A stretch of DNA of 64,000 nt from Granulicella sp. L60 (GTDB lineage Bacteria > Acidobacteriota > Terriglobia > Terriglobales > Acidobacteriaceae), in contig NZ_LMUR01000022.1 in assembly GCF_009765825.1 (NCBI RefSeq), positions 467,982 through 531,981 on the forward strand, read 5' to 3'. Positions 62,605 to 64,000 of this stretch are shown here, piece after piece. The notes below the pieces were generated by a model. The model ran no database searches and had not been told where the DNA came from. It saw only the letters and a list, made by a program, of their open reading frames with translations. The position numbers and the translations under genes were made by a program. Within the stretch, counting starts at the first letter, position 1. Every line of letters begins with the position of its first letter.

Positions 62605-64000
62605 TTGAGCAACCTAAGCACCCCCACGGCCGATCAACTCGCCGCCGCCCGACTCAGCCATTGGCATCAAAACGCCGAGCCCATCCTCACCATCAACATG
62701 CTCCGCGACTGGCTCAACGCCTCTGGCCTCGTCTTCTTCACGCCTCGCGCCGCCCAGCTGCCGTCCCCGGCGCCCTCCTTCGTCGAAGCCATCCTCGGCA
62801 CGCCCAACGCTGCTCCCACCCTGGCCGACACCGATCAGTCCCGCACCCTCCTCTCACGCCTCATCCTCGACGGCGGAGCCATTCCCCTCAACCTCCTCGG
62901 CTCGCCCACCGGCACCGGCAGCGAGACCCCCGACTTCATCGTCTCTCCCCTCGCCTTCCCCTACGTCTTCACCCTCCGTGGCGACAAAGCCTGGAAGCAG
63001 CCCCCCACCACCAGCGGCGCCACCAAGGTCTCCCCGCTCGCCCTCAACACCTACACCCTCCTCGCCGAGCGTGCCAAAGACCACGCTACCGGCATGAGCT
63101 CCTACGACCTCACCACCCAGCTCGGCAAAGAGGTCACCGAGACCGCCGTCCTTCGCGCCCTCACCGAACTCTGGCAGCACCTCCGCGCTCTGCCCGTGCC
63201 CCAGCCCGACGGCGCCTCCACCCTCTGGGAGCTCACCACCACGCGCTTCACCAAGCAGATCAAAGCCGGAGCCAACGCCGGCCAGCCCACCGCGCTCTCT
63301 GCCCTCATCTCCCTCTATCTCGGCCAGGCCATCGTCGCCTCCGAAGAAGACATCGAGACATTCCTCTCCCCCATCGCCGCCCGTTCGCGCATCCGGGACG
63401 TGGTCCACGCGCTGATGTCCGCCCGCCAGCTAGAAACTGTAGCCGTTGAAGGCCGCACTGTCCTTCACGTCGCCGGTGAACTCCCCGCCTTCCTCGCCAT
63501 CGAGGATCCGGAATCCGACGACATCGACTCTCTCGTCGTCACCACTGAAGGCGAAAGCGCCGAAGCCACAGGCGACACCCCCCGCATCACCAAGTTCATC
63601 CCCAAGCCCCGCAAGGTCGGCACCGGATTTGTAACCAAACCTGGTCGCAGTTCAGAAGACCGCCCCACCACCCGCGAACGCCGCCCCTTCACCCGCGAAT
63701 CCAACCGCCCCGACCGTCCCAGCTTCACCAAGCCCTGGGAGGAAGAGAAGGCCGACCGAGCCGCCGCAGCCGCGCTAAACCCATCCGGCGAGCAGGAAGG
63801 CTCCGAAGGCGCCGCTCCCCGAACATACGACCGCAAGCCCAGCTACGCAGCCAAGCGCCCCAGCTTCGGCTCGAAACCCAGCTTCGGCAGCAAACCGCGC
63901 TTCGGTAGCGACCGCCCCTCCTTCAGCAAAGACCGTTCCTCCGGCGGCGACCGTCCCCCCTTCCGTCGCAGCGAAGGCTCCGGCGATTCCCCCCCCCCCC
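62605..64000 (+). CDS. hypothetical protein with RPSFG-type repeat tail, 3' partial
   Basis: Open from TTG 62605, with AGGAAGG upstream, to the window end: at least 465 residues and no stop. ATG 62698 is a later alternative. The first ~290 residues look folded (LTINMLRDWLNASGLVFF, ILGTPNAAPTLADTDQSRTL, FTLRGDKAWKQPPTTSGATK, TETAVLRALTELWQHLR), probably with winged-helix parts. The rest is basic and low-complexity, with repeated PSFGSK and DRPSF units, as in many RNA-binding proteins. I do not recognise the family; a nucleic-acid-binding role is inference. The window ends in a run of about twelve Cs within this frame. Confidence 0.7.
   Translation, partial: MSNLSTPTADQLAAARLSHWHQNAEPILTINMLRDWLNASGLVFFTPRAAQLPSPAPSFVEAILGTPNAAPTLADTDQSRTLLSRLILDGGAIPLNLLGSPTGTGSETPDFIVSPLAFPYVFTLRGDKAWKQPPTTSGATKVSPLALNTYTLLAERAKDHATGMSSYDLTTQLGKEVTETAVLRALTELWQHLRALPVPQPDGASTLWELTTTRFTKQIKAGANAGQPTALSALISLYLGQAIVASEEDIETFLSPIAARSRIRDVVHALMSARQLETVAVEGRTVLHVAGELPAFLAIEDPESDDIDSLVVTTEGESAEATGDTPRITKFIPKPRKVGTGFVTKPGRSSEDRPTTRERRPFTRESNRPDRPSFTKPWEEEKADRAAAAALNPSGEQEGSEGAAPRTYDRKPSYAAKRPSFGSKPSFGSKPRFGSDRPSFSKDRSSGGDRPPFRRSEGSGDSPPP

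Overview
The window is a piece of a GC-rich, Gram-negative, free-living bacterial chromosome. I infer Acidobacteriota, class Terriglobia (Granulicella/Edaphobacter/Terriglobus-like). The reasons are an acidobacterial-type VWFA-related protein, several PEP-CTERM proteins, an aerobic heterotroph gene set, abundant short intergenic repeats, and a mix of Shine-Dalgarno and leaderless-looking starts. Gene content supports this; no phylogeny was run.

Layout. 1-9.5 kb: 3' end of a pabB-pabC fusion, PIG-L deacetylase, NUP-family protein, queE, a sodium:solute symporter, enoyl-CoA hydratase, then a VOC-domain/lumazine synthase fusion overlapping nusB. 9.5-14.7 kb: a large Ig-like/beta-propeller lipoprotein and an S9 peptidase, both on the minus strand. 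14.7-36.5 kb: the transcription/translation core, rpsL-rpsG-fusA-tuf, rpmG, tRNA-Trp, secE, nusG, rplK, then two unrelated genes (SPL-like radical SAM protein and Tat-exported flavin amine oxidase), then rplA-rplJ-rplL-rpoB-rpoC and a strong terminator. 36.5-52.4 kb: mixed accessory genes (two paralogous Ig-like lipoproteins, a frameshifted alcohol dehydrogenase, pentapeptide-repeat protein, DinB, hydrolases, ROK glucokinase, two c-di-GMP proteins), with most of the dispersed repeats. 52.5-64 kb: VWA protein, two tandem thioredoxin-fold proteins, YihY/BrkB, pyruvate kinase, three PEP-CTERM proteins, mutL, and a 3'-truncated gene with an Arg/Ser/Phe/Gly-rich tail.

How the genes work together. 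The core block supplies ribosomal proteins, elongation factors, the SecE translocon subunit, NusG and the two large RNA polymerase subunits. NusB and NusG both act with the polymerase. The order is unusual in two ways: the str genes lie upstream of secE-nusG instead of downstream of rpoC, and rplK is separated from rplA. RpoB also carries an eight-cysteine insertion near its N-terminus.

The most rewarding observations are the RpoB cysteine insert, the VOC-RibH fusion, the interrupted L11-L1 operon, the recurring -10-box/six-base/ATG starts that imply leaderless transcripts, several families of short structured repeats (one read in frame inside mutL, one MITE-like with perfect 13-bp inverted ends), and a one-base frameshift in a G run of an alcohol dehydrogenase gene.
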